From Sarocladium kiliense (lineage: Eukaryota; Ascomycota; Sordariomycetes; Hypocreales; Sarocladiaceae), in the NCBI GenBank assembly GCA_030734395.1, contig JAUZTG010000044.1:496001-560000 (forward strand): a stretch of DNA of 64,000 bases, read 5' to 3'. The notes beneath the pieces were generated by a model. It was not told the DNA's origin and searched no databases. It was given only the letters and a program-made list of their open reading frames with translations. This document shows positions 31,310 through 44,001 of this stretch, one piece after another. The translations under genes were made by a program, and so were the position numbers. Each line of letters begins with the position of its first letter. The first letter of the stretch is position 1.

Positions 31310-34300
31310 ATGGGTCCTGCTGGTGGTCTTGTAGCGACACCGACAGGCGCTCTAAATGGCAGTGCCAGCGCCAGCGCACGGAGTTCTCCTGCCGTGGGTA
31401 ATATCTCTGGGCAGACGATGTCTAAGGCCAACAAAAAGAGCAACGCCAACGGCTTCAACCCTGCCAGCGCCAATGTACCGTTGAGCTCCTTGTCCAGCGC
31501 TGCCCTGGATTTGACCTCGGTTGAGCGCAGAGGACATCCCACAGAGTTCAGAGAGCCAAGCACACAACCGAAAATTAGGCCAAACGGTATCTCGGACGCG
31601 CCTACGTATTTCCCGAATGAGGAAGAGTGGCGTGATCCGTTGGCATATATCAAGAGTATCTCTACAGAGGCTCAAGAGTACGGTATCTGCAAGATTGTGC
31701 CACCCGCGTCTTGGAACCCTGGATTTGCCATCGACACCGAGGTTGGTACATCACAAGTCGCTGAAAGCCTGTCGCCCGCATTGCAGCGTGGCTGTTCGCG
31801 GAATTCCAAACAGCATCAGAGGCTGACATGTGTTCAGAAATTTCACTTCAGGACTCGCAAACAAGAGCTCAACTCCGTGGAAGGCAGTAAGTAGCTCAAT
31901 CGCCAACTGTTGCACATTGCCTGACTGACCCGTCATGACCAGGCACGCGAGCGAATCTGTCCTACCTGGACGGTCTCGCCAAATTTCACAAGCAGCAAGG
32001 CAGCAATCTGCATAGGCTTCCTTACGTCGACAAGAAGCCCCTGGACTTGTACCGGCTGAAGAAGGCTGTAGAGTCCCGAGGTGGATTCGATAATGTATGT
32101 CGGCAGAAGAAATGGGCTGAAATTGGCCGCGATCTTGGATACAGCGGCAAGATCATGTCCTCGCTGTCCACGTCTCTGAAAAACTCTTATCAACGATGGC
32201 TCTGCCCGTATGAGGAGTACTTGCGCATCGCGAAACCTGGCGTTCATCAGCAACTAGAGGCTGAGTATGGCGGCCCTCTCACTCCGAGTCCTGCAAATAC
32301 GCCGATGAAAAGGTCGAACGTCAACACGCCACTCAGCGCGAAAGCGGACTCCCCAGCTCGGCAGGCCTCTGAGGTCCTGCAGGCCTCAGTCAACGGTATC
32401 AAACTTGAGAAGGACCGCGATACTCCAATGGCGGATGCTGCACCTTTGCCTAAGCCAACATCTTCAGGATTCACAGCGGTGAACTCTGGGGGTTTCAGAG
32501 CAGTCAACGCCGGCTTCACAAGCGTTAATCGCCAGTCCAGTGGAGACCGGAGAAGCTTCACTCCCGACACCAAAAGGTTCGACAGCCCTTCAGGAGACCT
32601 CCGAAACCAGGAGAGCAGACCATCATCGAGCTTGGCTGGAGCAGCTGTAAGCAAACGTATGTCCAGTATGGAGGGCTCGGCCGATCCCGCCGTCAGAGAT
32701 GGCGAAGGAGAGGCTGGGGATGGCGAGAATAATAGTAGACGGAGCAAGCGTCTGAAGAAATCAGCGGTCCCAACTGTCGCAGGATCGCACATGTCTGTTT
32801 TCCGGCCATCGATACCCCGCGTTCCTCGTGACGAAACCGTTGCAGCGGGAGAGAAGTGTGAGACATGTGGAAAAGGGGAGGACGCAGGTTTCCTGGCCGT
32901 GTGCGAGTCTTGCGATCACATTTATCATGGCTCTTGCCTTGATCCCCCTCTTACCAAGAAGCCGGATTCTGAGTGGAACTGCCCACGCTGCTTGGTCGGC
33001 GACGGTCAATTCGGATTTGAGGAAGGCGGTCTCTACTCCCTGAGGTCTTTCCAGCAAAAGGCAAACGACTTCAAACGCGGATACTTCGAGAACAAAATGC
33101 CATTTGATGCCGAACTCAATTGCCACCGACCAGTCACAGAAGAGGATGTCGAGCGCGAGTTTTGGAGACTCGTGGCTGATCTGGAAGAGACTGTTGAGGT
33201 TGAATATGGCGCAGACATCCATTGCACAACTCACGGTTCAGGCTTCCCCACTGTCGAGAAACACCCGAACAACCCGTATGCGACCGACCCCTGGAACCTC
33301 AACGTGCTCCCATTCCACCCGGAAAGTCTCTTCAGGCACATCAAGTCGGACATTTCTGGCATGACTGTTCCGTGGGTCTACGTCGGCATGATCTTTTCAA
33401 CCTTCTGTTGGCACAATGAGGATCATTATGCCTATTCTGCTAACTATCAGCATTTTGGCGCGACAAAGACATGGTATGGCATTCCGGGCGCAGATGCCGA
33501 GAAGTTTGAGGCTGCCATGCGTGAGGCTGTTCCGGAGCTGTTTGAAACGCAGCCTGATCTGCTTTTCCAGCTTGTGACTCTCCTCACACCAGAGCAGTTG
33601 AGGAAAGCCGGTGTAAGGGTCTTTGCTGTCGACCAGCGTGCAGGTCAGTTCGTCATCACCTTTCCTCAAGCGTATCATGCCGGCTTCAACCATGGCTTCA
33701 ACTTCAATGAGGCCGTGAACTTCGCCCCCAGTGACTGGGAGCCGTTCGGCCTAGCTGGCGTAGAGAGACTCCAGGCTTTCCGGCGGCAACCCTGCTTTTC
33801 ACATGACGAGCTTCTTTGGACTGCCGCCGAAGGCAGCACGACCACTGGCCTTACTATCCAAACTGCGAAATGGCTCGCACCTGCGCTTGAGCGCATGGTG
33901 AAGAGGGAGACCGCTGAGCGGGAAGGGTTTTGGGCACGTCACGCTGAGTCACCCCCACACAAGTGCAGTCCCTCCGAACACAGCGGCACTGCGTGCAGTC
34001 TCAATATCTCTTTCGAAGATGAGGATGTTAAGGACGAGGACGAACAATGCTGCAGCTACTGCAAAGCCTTTGCATATCTTTCTCGGTTCAAATGTCTCGA
34101 AACTGGCAAGGTCCTGTGCATCGCACACGCCGGCATTCATCCTTGCTGCTCCTTATCTGAGCAGCAGCGATGCTCTGGAGAAGGCCATGTCCTGATCCTC
34201 CGCAAGACAAGTGAGATGATGGCCTCAATTCACGGCAAAGTGGTGGAAAAGGCTGAAACCCCGCAGATCTGGGAGGACAAATACGAGAGCTTGCTCGACG

Positions 34301-36892
34301 GCGAGATCGCGCCCTCGCTCAAATCCCTAAGGGCATTGCTACACGAAGGAGAGCGCATCCCGCACGCCCTGCCATCTCTACCCGCGCTCAAGCAGTTCGT
34401 GGATCGGTGCAATGAATGGGTTGAGGAGGCTATGAGTTACATAGTGCGGAAACAACAGAACCGCCGCAAGAACGATAAGGGATGGCAAAGCAGTTCCAGG
34501 AAATCCGTGGGTAGTGCGGAGCACGACCAGAAAGAACGGGATGCCCGTCACGTGTCCAACATTGCGCGACTTCTCAACGAAGCGGAACGCATCGGTTTTG
34601 AGTGTCCCGAGATCCTTCAACTGCAAGAACGTGCAGACGCTGTGAAGGCATTTCAAATCAACGCGGCAAAAGCACTTGAGGCTACCAATACCATGTCTGT
34701 TGAAACCATCGAAGAGCTGCTAGAGGAGGGTCGCAGTTTCAACGTTGATATGCCCGAGGTTGATCATCTGTCAAAAGTACTGGACGAGCAGCGCTGGAAC
34801 CAGAAAGCTCGCGCAAGCAGGGGTGTCTTCCTGACACTCAAGGAGGTGGAAGATTTGATTGAGGAGGGTAAGCGCCTGGAGCTTCCTAGCTGGAACGATC
34901 ATTTCCAATACTTCAGAGAGCAACTCCGGGCCGGCCAGACCTGGGAGAAGAAGGCACGCGAGCTGATCTACGCGGATATGGTTCACTTTCCACAGCTCGA
35001 AGCGCTTGCGAACCAGGCTCAAGCCAACGCTTTGCCTGTTTCCCAAGAGACCCTCAACGCTGTCGATCAAATCATGCAGAGACAACGCGAGGCCCACCGC
35101 CAAATCATGGACTTGACGCAGCGGTGCAGAGACCCGGATTTCCGCAACCGTCCAAAGTACGCCGAGGTCGTTGAGATGTCAAAAAAGCTCGAGGATCTTA
35201 ACTCAAAACCCAAGGGCACTATCGATTTGGAGTCTGAAAAGAAGCGACACGAAGACTGGATGCGTAAGGGCAAAAGGCTATTCGGGAAGTCGAACGCACC
35301 CCTCCACATCCTCAAAAGCCATCTAGAGTACGTTCTGGAGAGGAACAGCGACTGCTTCGACATCGATCATGATACCCCACGGCACCCCGGCGAGCCGAAC
35401 TCCCGAGAGACCAGTGTTGAGCCCGGCAGCTCGAAGCTCGATGACGGTAAGACAAGACAAGTCTTTTGCATCTGCAGAAGGGTCGAAGCAGGCATGATGA
35501 TCGAGTGTGAACTCTGTCATGAGTGGTAAGTAGCATTTCCAATTCTAACAGGAGTGTTCCTGGTTAACGCCAATAAGGTATCATTACAAATGCCTCAAGA
35601 TTGCCAGAGGAAAGGTAAAGGAAGACGACAAGTACACTTGCCCGATCTGCGACTGGCGAATGAAGATCCCGAGAGATGCCTCTCGGCCGAAGCTCGAGGA
35701 CCTCGTGTCTCTCGCCGAAGAGATCCCTGGGCTTCCCTTCCAACCAGATGAAGAAGACGTTTTGGAGCAGATACTCGACAATGCCCAGACCTTCCGGGAT
35801 CGCCTTGCGCGCTACTGCAATCCGCTGGTATCGACAAGTGCGGAAGCGGAGACACAACGTTTCTATCTTCGCAAGTTGGAGGGAGCTGAGATTCTTCTTT
35901 CATTCGAGACCAATTTCTTCCGCCAAGAACTGCACAAGTGGTGCCCAGTGGCACCTGAGGCGCCACCTATTTTGGAAGTCTCTCTGAGTACGCGAAAGCC
36001 TCGACCTACGAAGCTTATGAAAATGTTGGTCGAGTATGGTGTGGACAATCCGGATGACTTGCCAGAAAGCGTCAAGGGCAAGGCCAATAGCCTCAGGCGG
36101 AAAGCGGCCAACGCGGAGGCGGCGGCGGCAGCAGCGGCAGCGACTCATACGTCGATCGCTTCGTCTGTCGCCATGCTCCCCCACGCAGACATGGCACTTA
36201 GTGGAAGCGACCATAGACGAACTTCAGCATCTCAATCGGCAGACGGTGCGGCAGGCAGCTCTGAGAAGAACATCGACCCGTCACTTGGTGTTACTGCTGC
36301 CAGCCTAAGTCCCCGGCAGCAGATGCTTCGCCATTCGGAGCAGTCGCTCGGAGATGATGGAAGGGCACATGATCCAATGGATATCGATCATCCACAGCCT
36401 GATGGTTTGGCGGCAAGTGGCCCTCGAATGGTCATGGACGACAGTATGCTGTCTCTTGAGGAGAGACTTCTGGCTGGAAAAGAAATCAACCTGCAAAGCG
36501 ACGCCGAAAGACGGAAGGCCCTTGAGATCCTCAGCCGAACAGATATGGGCAAACGCAAGGCCGAGGAGATCTTCGGACCGGATGTATGGAATCCTTCTTA
36601 TCGTGACGGCACAGAGCCAGACGGTGATGTTGAAATGAAGGAAGATGACAGCAAGGTTGACGAAATGTTCAAAGAGATGACTCATCAAGATGAGGATGAG
36701 GACCCAAAGAAGAAAGATTCCCAAGAAGAAAATGATGCGGCAGCTGAAGAGTCGCCTGTCGCTGATAAGGTTGTCGACAAGTCAGCTGAGGACAAGGCGG
36801 CGGCGGAAAAGCCAGAAGAAGAACAGCCAGCTGAGGATAAGGCACCAAAGGAGGAGCCGGCTGAGTTGAAAGAGGGAGCTGGCGAAGTGTAA
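31310..36892 (+). CDS. KDM5/Lid2-type JmjC histone H3K4 demethylase
   Basis: A nuclear Fe(II)/2-oxoglutarate demethylase of the JARID1/KDM5 family, which removes H3K4 methyl groups. Four exons (31310-31741, 31838-31886, 31943-35525, 35578-36892) encode 1792 residues. Domains: JmjN (about 100-140, YFPNEEEWRDPLAYI), ARID (about 162-255), PHD1 (about 464-512, CETCGKGEDAGF..CDHIYH), JmjC with iron ligands H651 and E653 (CWHNEDHY) and H744 (GFNHGFN), a C5HC2 zinc finger (about 860-915), a PLU-1 helical region (about 930-1270), and PHD2 (about 1333-1380), whose CHEW-YHYKC is split by intron 3. The C-terminus is Ala- and Glu/Lys-rich and acidic. Intron 1 has an unusual donor, GTTGGT, is 96 nt and stop-free, but its removal restores the family sequence AIDTE-KFHFRTRKQELNSVEG. 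Confidence 0.95.
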
Positions 36893-37444
36893 GACAAACA
36901 AATGGGACACTAGGCGCATGAGGAGTTTGTACGGTGGGCCATGGCGTTGGGACCCGAATGAGGGCAGTATACGATGAAACTTTTGTGGCTTTGCTGTATG
37001 TTGCAAGATGAGGCGAATCGCTGTTGGTGCGGCTGGGTTTTACATGTGGCTTAATCAATTCCCCTTTCAGGGATTTTTAGGTAGGCGAACAACATTCCCG
37101 AAAGGAGTTCCAGGGTGGTCTTCCTTCTAAGCAATAAATGAGAAGCAAGAAAAATAATTCAAATGTCCAAGCATATGTGCCAGTAGCGTCCTTTTGTCAT
37201 GCAATGCGTGCAGGCGTTGAGCCCGATGGTATCTATCATCTTTGGAAAGAAGAACGCATAGCCACCCCTTTTACCTTATCCATCAGAGGGCCGATTTGTT
37301 GAATACATGAGGCCCTGAATGATGACCCCTCAAAATGGAAATTACCTGTCAAACGCCGAGTTACATGCAAGTGAAGTGATACGGTAGAGCCAAAACAGAC
37401 AAACGGTGACAATCGTCCTGTCAAAAGGCTTCGTTGCGACTGCG
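36893..37444. other. Convergent intergenic region
   Basis: About 550 bp between the stop codons of the KDM5 gene and the GTP cyclohydrolase gene. Only untranslated sequence is expected and no feature was seen. Confidence 0.5.
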
Positions 37445-38538
37445 TCACCGGTTCACACCAATGAGGCTCAAGAACTCGTTGCGAGTCTTGGACTTGCGCT
37501 CGAAACAGCCGAGCATGCAGCTGGTCATGGTAGTCGCGGTGGTCTTCTGGACGCCGCGCATGACCATGCAGAGGTGACTTGCTTCCATGACAACGGCGAC
37601 ACCTTGGGGCTTGAGCGTCTCCATAATGGCGTGGGCGACTTCCTTCGTGAGGCGTTCTTGAATTTGGAGGCGCCGGGAGAACATGTCTGCGATTCGGGGG
37701 AGTTTAGAAAGGCCGATGACGTTGTCTTTGGGAATATAGCCGATGTGCATCTGGAGATGGGTGTTAGTCTTCATTATATCGGAATACTACTCTGTAAAAA
37801 AAAAAAAAAAAAAACATACCTTGCCAGTGAACGGGACAAGGTGGTGTTCGCAAAGGCTGAAGACCTCAATGTCCTTGACGATGACCATCTCATTGTGTCC
37901 TTCGCGGAAGACGGCTCGGTTGACGATGTCTTCGATATTGTCTTGATAGCCCTGGGTGAAGGACAGCAAGGCCTTTGCGTAACGGGAGGGTGTATCAAGA
38001 AGGCCCTCTCGGTCTGGGTCCTCGCCGACGCACTCAAGCAGGGTTCGGACGGCGCCGCGCATCTTCTGTAGGCGAGCTTCGGCCTGTTCGGGGTTCTCTT
38101 CGCGGCGCTCACGGGTGCCACGGCCTTTGGGAAAGAGTCATGTCAGAAGCAAGCTCTACAGTGGTGTGGAAAATAATGATGCTTACTGGGACGACTGAGA
38201 CCGTCAAAGTCAATCACCGGTGTCGGAGAACGTGTACGAACGACCTCGCCGGCAATTGAAACCCTTCTCTTCTTCGGTGGCTCATCTCTGGGATCTCTGG
38301 CCGCCTTGCCCAGGCTGTTCCTCCGGTTCTTGAGAGCACCGGCACCGGCGCCATTGACAGCTACCTCCGAGTCGCCGTTCTTGCTCGCAGAGCTTTGCTT
38401 CTTGCTACTGCCGCTCTTCCGATGCTTCTTGCGACTAGGCTCGTCGCTGCTAGAGGAGCCAGAGCTTGAAGCCGCATTGTCATCGTGAGACCGCTTCTTC
38501 AGAGTGGACGGCGAGTCGGTGTCATCGTGACGAGTCAT
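37445..38538 (-). CDS. FOL2: GTP cyclohydrolase I
   Basis: Converts GTP to 7,8-dihydroneopterin triphosphate, the first step of folate and pterin synthesis. Three exons (38187-38538, 37820-38124, 37445-37750) give 320 residues. The first 120 residues are a low-complexity Ser/Lys/Arg-rich extension (RKKHRKSGSSKKQSS) common in filamentous fungi and absent from the bacterial enzyme. The catalytic domain starts at QKMRGAVRTLLECVGEDPDREGL; zinc and active-site residues are in SLCEHHLVPFTGK and the last in ASHLCMVMRGVQK. The C-terminus TRNEFLSLIGV is canonical. Intron 2 carries a run of 19 T on the coding strand directly after the GTATG donor. Confidence 0.96.
37796..37814 (+). repeat. A19/T19 homopolymer inside FOL2 intron 2
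   Basis: Nineteen consecutive A on the plus strand, i.e. T on the FOL2 coding strand, beginning right after the splice donor of intron 2 (37751-37819). It creates a second TTTACAG acceptor-like site too close to the donor to be used. Confidence 0.97.
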
Positions 38539-39226
38539 GGCGGGTTCGGCGGGGTGCGACGGCGGGGAGAGGACGAGAGGAATTGAGAGTTAATTGTGGG
38601 CAATTGACATATGTTAGAAGTAAATAACGATCCAGAAAAGTCCCGGAGTGAATCCCTGGCAAGAATTCGGAGCAAAAGTCAGAGCCGGAGGGGAGGAGAA
38701 GAAGAAATGGGCGGCTTGAGTCGGGATGGACGGTGGTGCAGAAAAACGAGGGACTTCCGAGTCGGAGGGTCTTTCTGTATCTTATCGGAAGCGGGTACCG
38801 TCAGGTAGTGAATCCTGGGGGCGACACACTAGCACCTCAGCACTAACAAAGTCCCCCAAAACAGGCGGACACGGCCCTGTAAGTGGACTGACGTCAGTGC
38901 ATTGGAGCCCTGTAGCACCGTTCGACTGGTTCTAGTTCGCTGCAGGCGATTTGTTCGCGCCAAACACCCGGCTCGGCCCCAAAGCCGCCGGTCATGTGAT
39001 TTTTGGGTACCCTGTAGCACTTGGAGCTCGCTCTCCCATCTTTCGCGACGCGGATTCGAGCCTCCACTGTCGAGCTCGTGCTTCCAGCCTCAACTTCTTC
39101 CTCCATCAACCTCCATCACCACCTTGCGCCTTACCCGACCACAGCGTGCGCGCAACCGTTTTGAGATCTCTTCGGGCGTCCGCCTGCCTTTGCAAACTTT
39201 GACCGTTGTTCTCCTCTTCATGCACA
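38539..39226. promoter_or_regulatory. Divergent promoter region FOL2 / TAF11
   Basis: About 690 bp between head-to-head genes. The right part (39040-39220) is C/T-rich on the plus strand and probably forms the TAF11 leader. A TTG-initiated extension upstream of the TAF11 ATG is open for seven codons but not a plausible start. Confidence 0.5.
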
Positions 39227-40260
39227 ATGGCTTCTCCTCCGAACATCGGCTCACCAGCGGCCATGTCACCCCCATATCCTTCGCCCGCTCAGATCCCAAA
39301 CAAGAAGCGATCATCAACTCTCGAAGTCAACGGTCCTCCCGGAAAACGCAGAAAAGCCTCTAATGTCTCCAACGCTTCCACCCGCCTGCGCCAAACGTCC
39401 TTCCCTCCCGAAAACGTCGGATCACCCTTCACCGCGCGATCACCATCAGTCGACGCCGTTTCACATGTAAGCGGCAGTGCAGTCAGCGCTACAGCGAGCG
39501 GCGCACCCGTCAAAAAGAAGCGTGGCAGGAAAGCGAAGAATGCAAAGGGAGGCGCAGGTGATGAGTCAAAGGAGCAAACACCTAGCTTGGTGGGAGGCAA
39601 GGCGCCGACTACAGTGAGCGGACAAGGAGGTGATAAGGATCTCGAGGATGATGAAGATGATGACAAGGCGGAGATGGCGCTGGAGGATGTGACGGCGAGG
39701 ACACAGGAGCAGAAGCAGGAGGAGGTCAGGCTCAGAGCTATGCTCGTTGAGGCGTTTGACAGTGAACAGTACGACCGTTACGAGTTATGGCGTGCAGCGA
39801 AGTTGTCAGAGTCGGTGGTCAAGAGGGTCAGTTTTCTTGCTTCAATGGAAGAATCAACGCTAACAATGAACAGGTCGTCAACGCTACAGTCTCCCAGTCC
39901 GTCCCAGGAATGGTCAGCACAGCCGTCCGAGCCGTCGCCAAGCTCTTCGCTGGAGAGATCATCGAACAAGCACGCCTTGTGCAGGCCGAGTGGATTGAAG
40001 CAGGCGAGGTGCAGGCCGATGTACCGCCACCACCGCCACCACCGAAGAAGGACGGAGAGGAGGTGGAGGGAGGGGCCTCGGAACAGCAGGTGAAGATGCG
40101 CCGCGGACCGCTGCGACCGGATCATCTTCGTGAAGCGTGGAAGCGATATCGATTTTCGGGGGAGAGCCGCGGCGTGGGAATGCAGCAGCTCTGGCATGCG
40201 CAGCAGGGAAGCGGGGTGGAAAGGTTCTCAACGAGGACCGGAAAGCGTATATTCAAGTGA
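39227..40260 (+). CDS. TAF11: TFIID subunit TAF11 (TAFII28-like)
   Basis: A subunit of the general transcription factor TFIID, pairing with TAF13 through a histone fold. Two exons (39227-39826, 39874-40260) with a 47-nt intron (donor GTCAGT) give 328 residues. The N-terminal 150 residues are Ser/Pro/Lys-rich with a KKKRGRKAKNAKGG nuclear-targeting-like stretch and an acidic patch (DLEDDEDDDKAE). The histone fold runs from about 170 to 300: AMLVEAFDSEQYDRYELWR, then after the splice VVNATVSQSVPGMVSTAVRAVAKLFAGEIIEQAR, ending LRPDHLREAWKRYR, the hallmark of TAF11. A run of seven prolines (about residue 263) interrupts the domain before its last helix. Confidence 0.93.
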
Positions 40261-41154
40261 GGCAGCAGAGGCCAGAGCGGTACACCCCACGTTGCTCTGC
40301 TATCATGAACGGCATTAGGATGGAGTTAGCTTTTTACACTATGATACCCCACGAATCGACTCAAAACATGAGACATAATAGTATCGACAGGCTGAAGAGC
40401 AACCCAGTACCCAAGGCAAACCCTCAGGGAACAATGTTTAGATTCATAGACATACCTCGTCCATTGGAGTTGCCGGCACATGGATGAATGGATGCAGCAG
40501 CTTGATTGTCACGCCCTTAACCTGTATGCTCTTTGCGAATGCGATGGACCGACCATGCCTCCATCAGTCGAAGATCAGCCGGTAACAAAAGCGCGAATAC
40601 GGGTTGCCCAGGCGCAGAAGTGTAGGAATAAGGATGCGCAATGCAGGTCTGACCTATTGTACCGTGGAACCAGTCTCGGTCACCCTGATTCCATTCCCCC
40701 ATTTGGACAGATGAACTCCTTACCCATACAACCTTGCAACTCCATTCAACCGACGTAGCATTTACCAAATATGCTTCTTTCAGCCCAGGACAGAGACACC
40801 TTTTCGCTTTCTTCCGGGACCTGTCAGACTTAACTACGCCGCGTAAGTGCCGTTGTCAAACCCCGCCAAGGGGCATGGGATGCCGAATTGAGGGACCGAT
40901 TGCTGGGCAGACTTTCTCCGAACCAATTGGGATGAAAAGTTCATATATTTGACCCAGGGACGACGATTGCTGATATTACGGAGTGGTGTTATTCGGATGG
41001 TCGATGGGACATGAGCTCGGTTTCGGCTAGAGTTCAGAATTGCATTGGCAGGTAAGGATCAGAAACTACATATATGACGACAGTCCGGTGATCTTCGAGC
41101 AGGCATGGCTGGAATAATTGGCTTGCCAACAGGAACTCCTTCTGATTCGAAAGC
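40261..41154. other. Intergenic between TAF11 and GMC oxidoreductase
   Basis: About 890 bp on the plus strand side of both genes. It contains the TAF11 3' untranslated region and the promoter of the oxidoreductase. Nothing else was recognised. Confidence 0.5.
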
Positions 41155-43282
41155 ATGCGTTCTGTACGAAGCTCTGTTCTCCTTCTTGCCATGGCTGGCT
41201 GGGCTGCCGTTTCGGCTCTACCAAGTCGACAAAGCCTGGCTAGAATCGTGAGCCGTCAAGAGGTTCAGGAAGAGTATGACTATGTCATTGTCGGTGGAGG
41301 GACCTCTGGACTTACTGTCGGAGATCGCCTCACTGAGAATGGGAAATGTGCGTTCGTCTGCCATGAGGCAGCAGTATTCCTGGACTGACACTTGCATAGA
41401 CAGCGTTCTCGTCATTGAGTATGGCATCTTTCGTAAGTACATCTATGCGGAGCTTGACAGGGCTGTAGTAGCTGAGACGAACAGATGAGCAAACTGGCAT
41501 GAACCCGAGTCGCATGTTCAACATCACATCCCAACCAAACCCAGAGCTCAACAACCGAGCCTTTTCGGTCGGCATTGGCTGTTGTGTTGGAGGCAGCTCT
41601 TGTGTCAATGGACAGGTCATGCTTAGGGGCACTAAGGAAGAGTACGACGCCTGGGCTGAGCTTGGTGGTGGCGACTCTGACTGGGACTGGGACGGTCTAC
41701 TACCTTATTTCAAGAAGGTAAGTTGCCCCATGTTACCTCATCGACCTCCCTGGTACTGACGACTCGTGATAGGGTCTTACTCTGAGCCCACCTGCTCCTG
41801 AAGTTGCAGAGGAGTATGATGTCAGGTACAACGAGGACTTTTGGGGTGATGAGACACCCATCTACGGAACCTTTGGTGACCGAGCCCCTGCGGCTTTGAC
41901 CAGTATGTTCTCAAGTCCGAAGCACGTCTGAATGGTACTGAGCCGTATGTGATAGAGGTCCTCCACTCTGCCATGGCTGCCATGCCCGGCGTAACTCTCG
42001 CTCAAGACAGTGGCGCTGGTGAGAATGGGTTATACTGGTACTCCCTTTCCCAAGACCCGGTCAACTACCAGCGTTCATACGCCCGAACCGGTCACTGGGA
42101 CAACATCCATGAGGAGCGAGACAACTACGAGATGGTCATCAGCTCCAAGGTGAACAAGATCATCCTGGACGATGAGCTCAACGCTACTGGCGTGCAATTC
42201 GTGTCCTTGACAGACCCCGATAGCCCAGCTGTCACGGTCAGCGCTCGCAGGGAGGTCGTTCTCGCCGCCGGTACTATTCATACACCTCAAATCCTGATGT
42301 TGAGCGGCGTTGGTCCAGAGTCTCTCCTTGAGGAGGCGGGAATTGATGTCAAGGTTGATCTGCCAGGTGTCGGTTCGAACTTCCAGGACCACAGCTACAT
42401 CCCCAGCATCTCCTACCGATGTGAGTCTTCTTCAGTCCGACGAAGATGTAATAGTGCTAAATGTTGTCCAGGGGGTACACCTCCCCAGACGGGCGGAGGA
42501 GGAGGCGGTGGCGGCTTTGGTCGGTGGCCAAATCTTGTCGCTATGATTGGAATGCCTGTGCTCGCTCCTGACACGTATGAAGATATGGCTACCAGGTACG
42601 AGGAGCAGGATCCCACATCCCATCTTCCGTCGTCCTACACGGAGGAGCAGGTTGAGGGCTACCGCCAGCAGCAAGCCATCTTCGCCCGCCTCATGCGCTC
42701 TCCCAACACAACTTTCAACGAGATGATGATGATGGGTCCTGGAGGTTCAGTCCAGAACCTGCACCCAGTTTCCCGCGGTACTGTGCTCATTGACCCTGCC
42801 AACCCGGAGGCCGAACCTATCGTCAACTACCGCGGCGGCACCAACGAGATTGATCTGGAGATCATGGCGGAGAATGTACACTTCATGAGGCGCTACATGA
42901 CCGAAGGCGAGCTGGCGCAGTACGATGCTACCGAGACGAGCCCAGGCCTGTCGTACGAAACAACGGAGCAGCTGATCTCCTGGGCCAGGGGCGTAACGAT
43001 CCCGTCGGTGTACCATCCGATTGGAACCTGTGCAAAGATGCCGCGCGAGTGGGGAGGTGTTGTGGACGAGGAGCTGTTTGTGTATGGTGTTGGAAGACTT
43101 TCGATCACTGATGCGTCGATCTTCCCAACGAATGTTGGCGCGACAACACAGCAGAGTGTTTATGCAGTTGCGGAGAAGGTGAGTTCTGGACCTGGACTGA
43201 TACGACGTTGTTTGACTAATGGATTGCATAGCTGGCCGACATGATCAAGGCAAGGACATACGACGAGGAGGACCTGCAGTGA
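41155..43282 (+). CDS. Secreted GMC oxidoreductase (AA3-like)
   Basis: An FAD enzyme of the glucose-methanol-choline family, oxidising alcohols or sugars and passing electrons to oxygen or quinones. Seven exons (41155-41347, 41400-41432, 41485-41717, 41773-41902, 41956-42420, 42472-43178, 43232-43282) give 603 residues; exon 2 is only 33 nt. The protein starts with a signal peptide (to about residue 21, ending VSALP). The dinucleotide motif is VIVGGGTSGL, GMC signature 1 lies at GIGCCVGGSSCVNGQ, signature 2 at GTIHTPQILMLSGVGP, and the catalytic His in YHPIGTCAKM; the second active-site position is in TNVGATTQQ. A run of eight glycines follows splice 5. The unspliced frame passes through that 51-nt intron without a stop. 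The substrate class cannot be fixed (aryl-alcohol or glucose oxidase-like). Confidence 0.92.
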
Positions 43283-44001
43283 AGCCGAGGTTTAGGAAAC
43301 CAGGAGAGCTGTCAACTGAACCCTGTTTCATCGAACACGATCCATGTCATATTTGTTTGGCGACTTGTACACCTGTGTCGCTTAGCCTCCTTGAGTCTAT
43401 TAGAGAAGTCACCCTGCGCTGCGAATGCCAGCAACGGGTAACTAATGAGTGCCATCAACTATTGTGCCTCACATGAGACGACATGTTCATGTGATTCCCC
43501 ATTGCAATGTTACGGCTTCAATGCGACCTTCTCGTTGGCGCGTAGCACATGCTAGAAGTGGCAGCTAGAGTGCCGACAGACGCAAGCCACCCCCCGGCCC
43601 GCCCCAGACTTAATGCAACCTATCCTCCATTTAGGCGACCGAGACCATTAATTGGCTTGCTTGCTCATATCAGGGACCGATGGCCGACAGCCAATCGTGG
43701 GCGTACCCTCTGTAACGTGGCTGCCGGTGGCTATCCCCAAGCTGGTTTGGGCATGTCGGGGTGTTGATCAGGGGGGGCGCAGGAGGACCAAAAGCTGATT
43801 GAGAAAGTGAGCCCATGAAAAGATGTCGAACCAAGGAACCAGGGAAATAAGGTTGGATCTAGTTCTAGCTTGTGGACATATGTTCTGGCCATTGCTCCTT
43901 TTGGGAGTTTATAAGTTCTCTCTGGTCGCCTACTCGCAACCTGCTTGAAGCCAGCCGACCCTCTCAAGCTTGTGCAGTGCCTCCACCCCGGAAGTTCCAC
44001 A
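43283..44001. other. Intergenic, upstream of SurE-like gene
   Basis: About 720 bp. A TTTATAAG motif near 43908 lies some 90 bp before the next start codon and may be a TATA element. No ORF is supported. Confidence 0.5.

Noticed and set aside
39045..39065. tRNA T-loop-like GGCTCGAATCC word (minus strand)
   Set aside because: No flanking acceptor, anticodon or D-arm structure could be paired; it is in the TAF11 leader.
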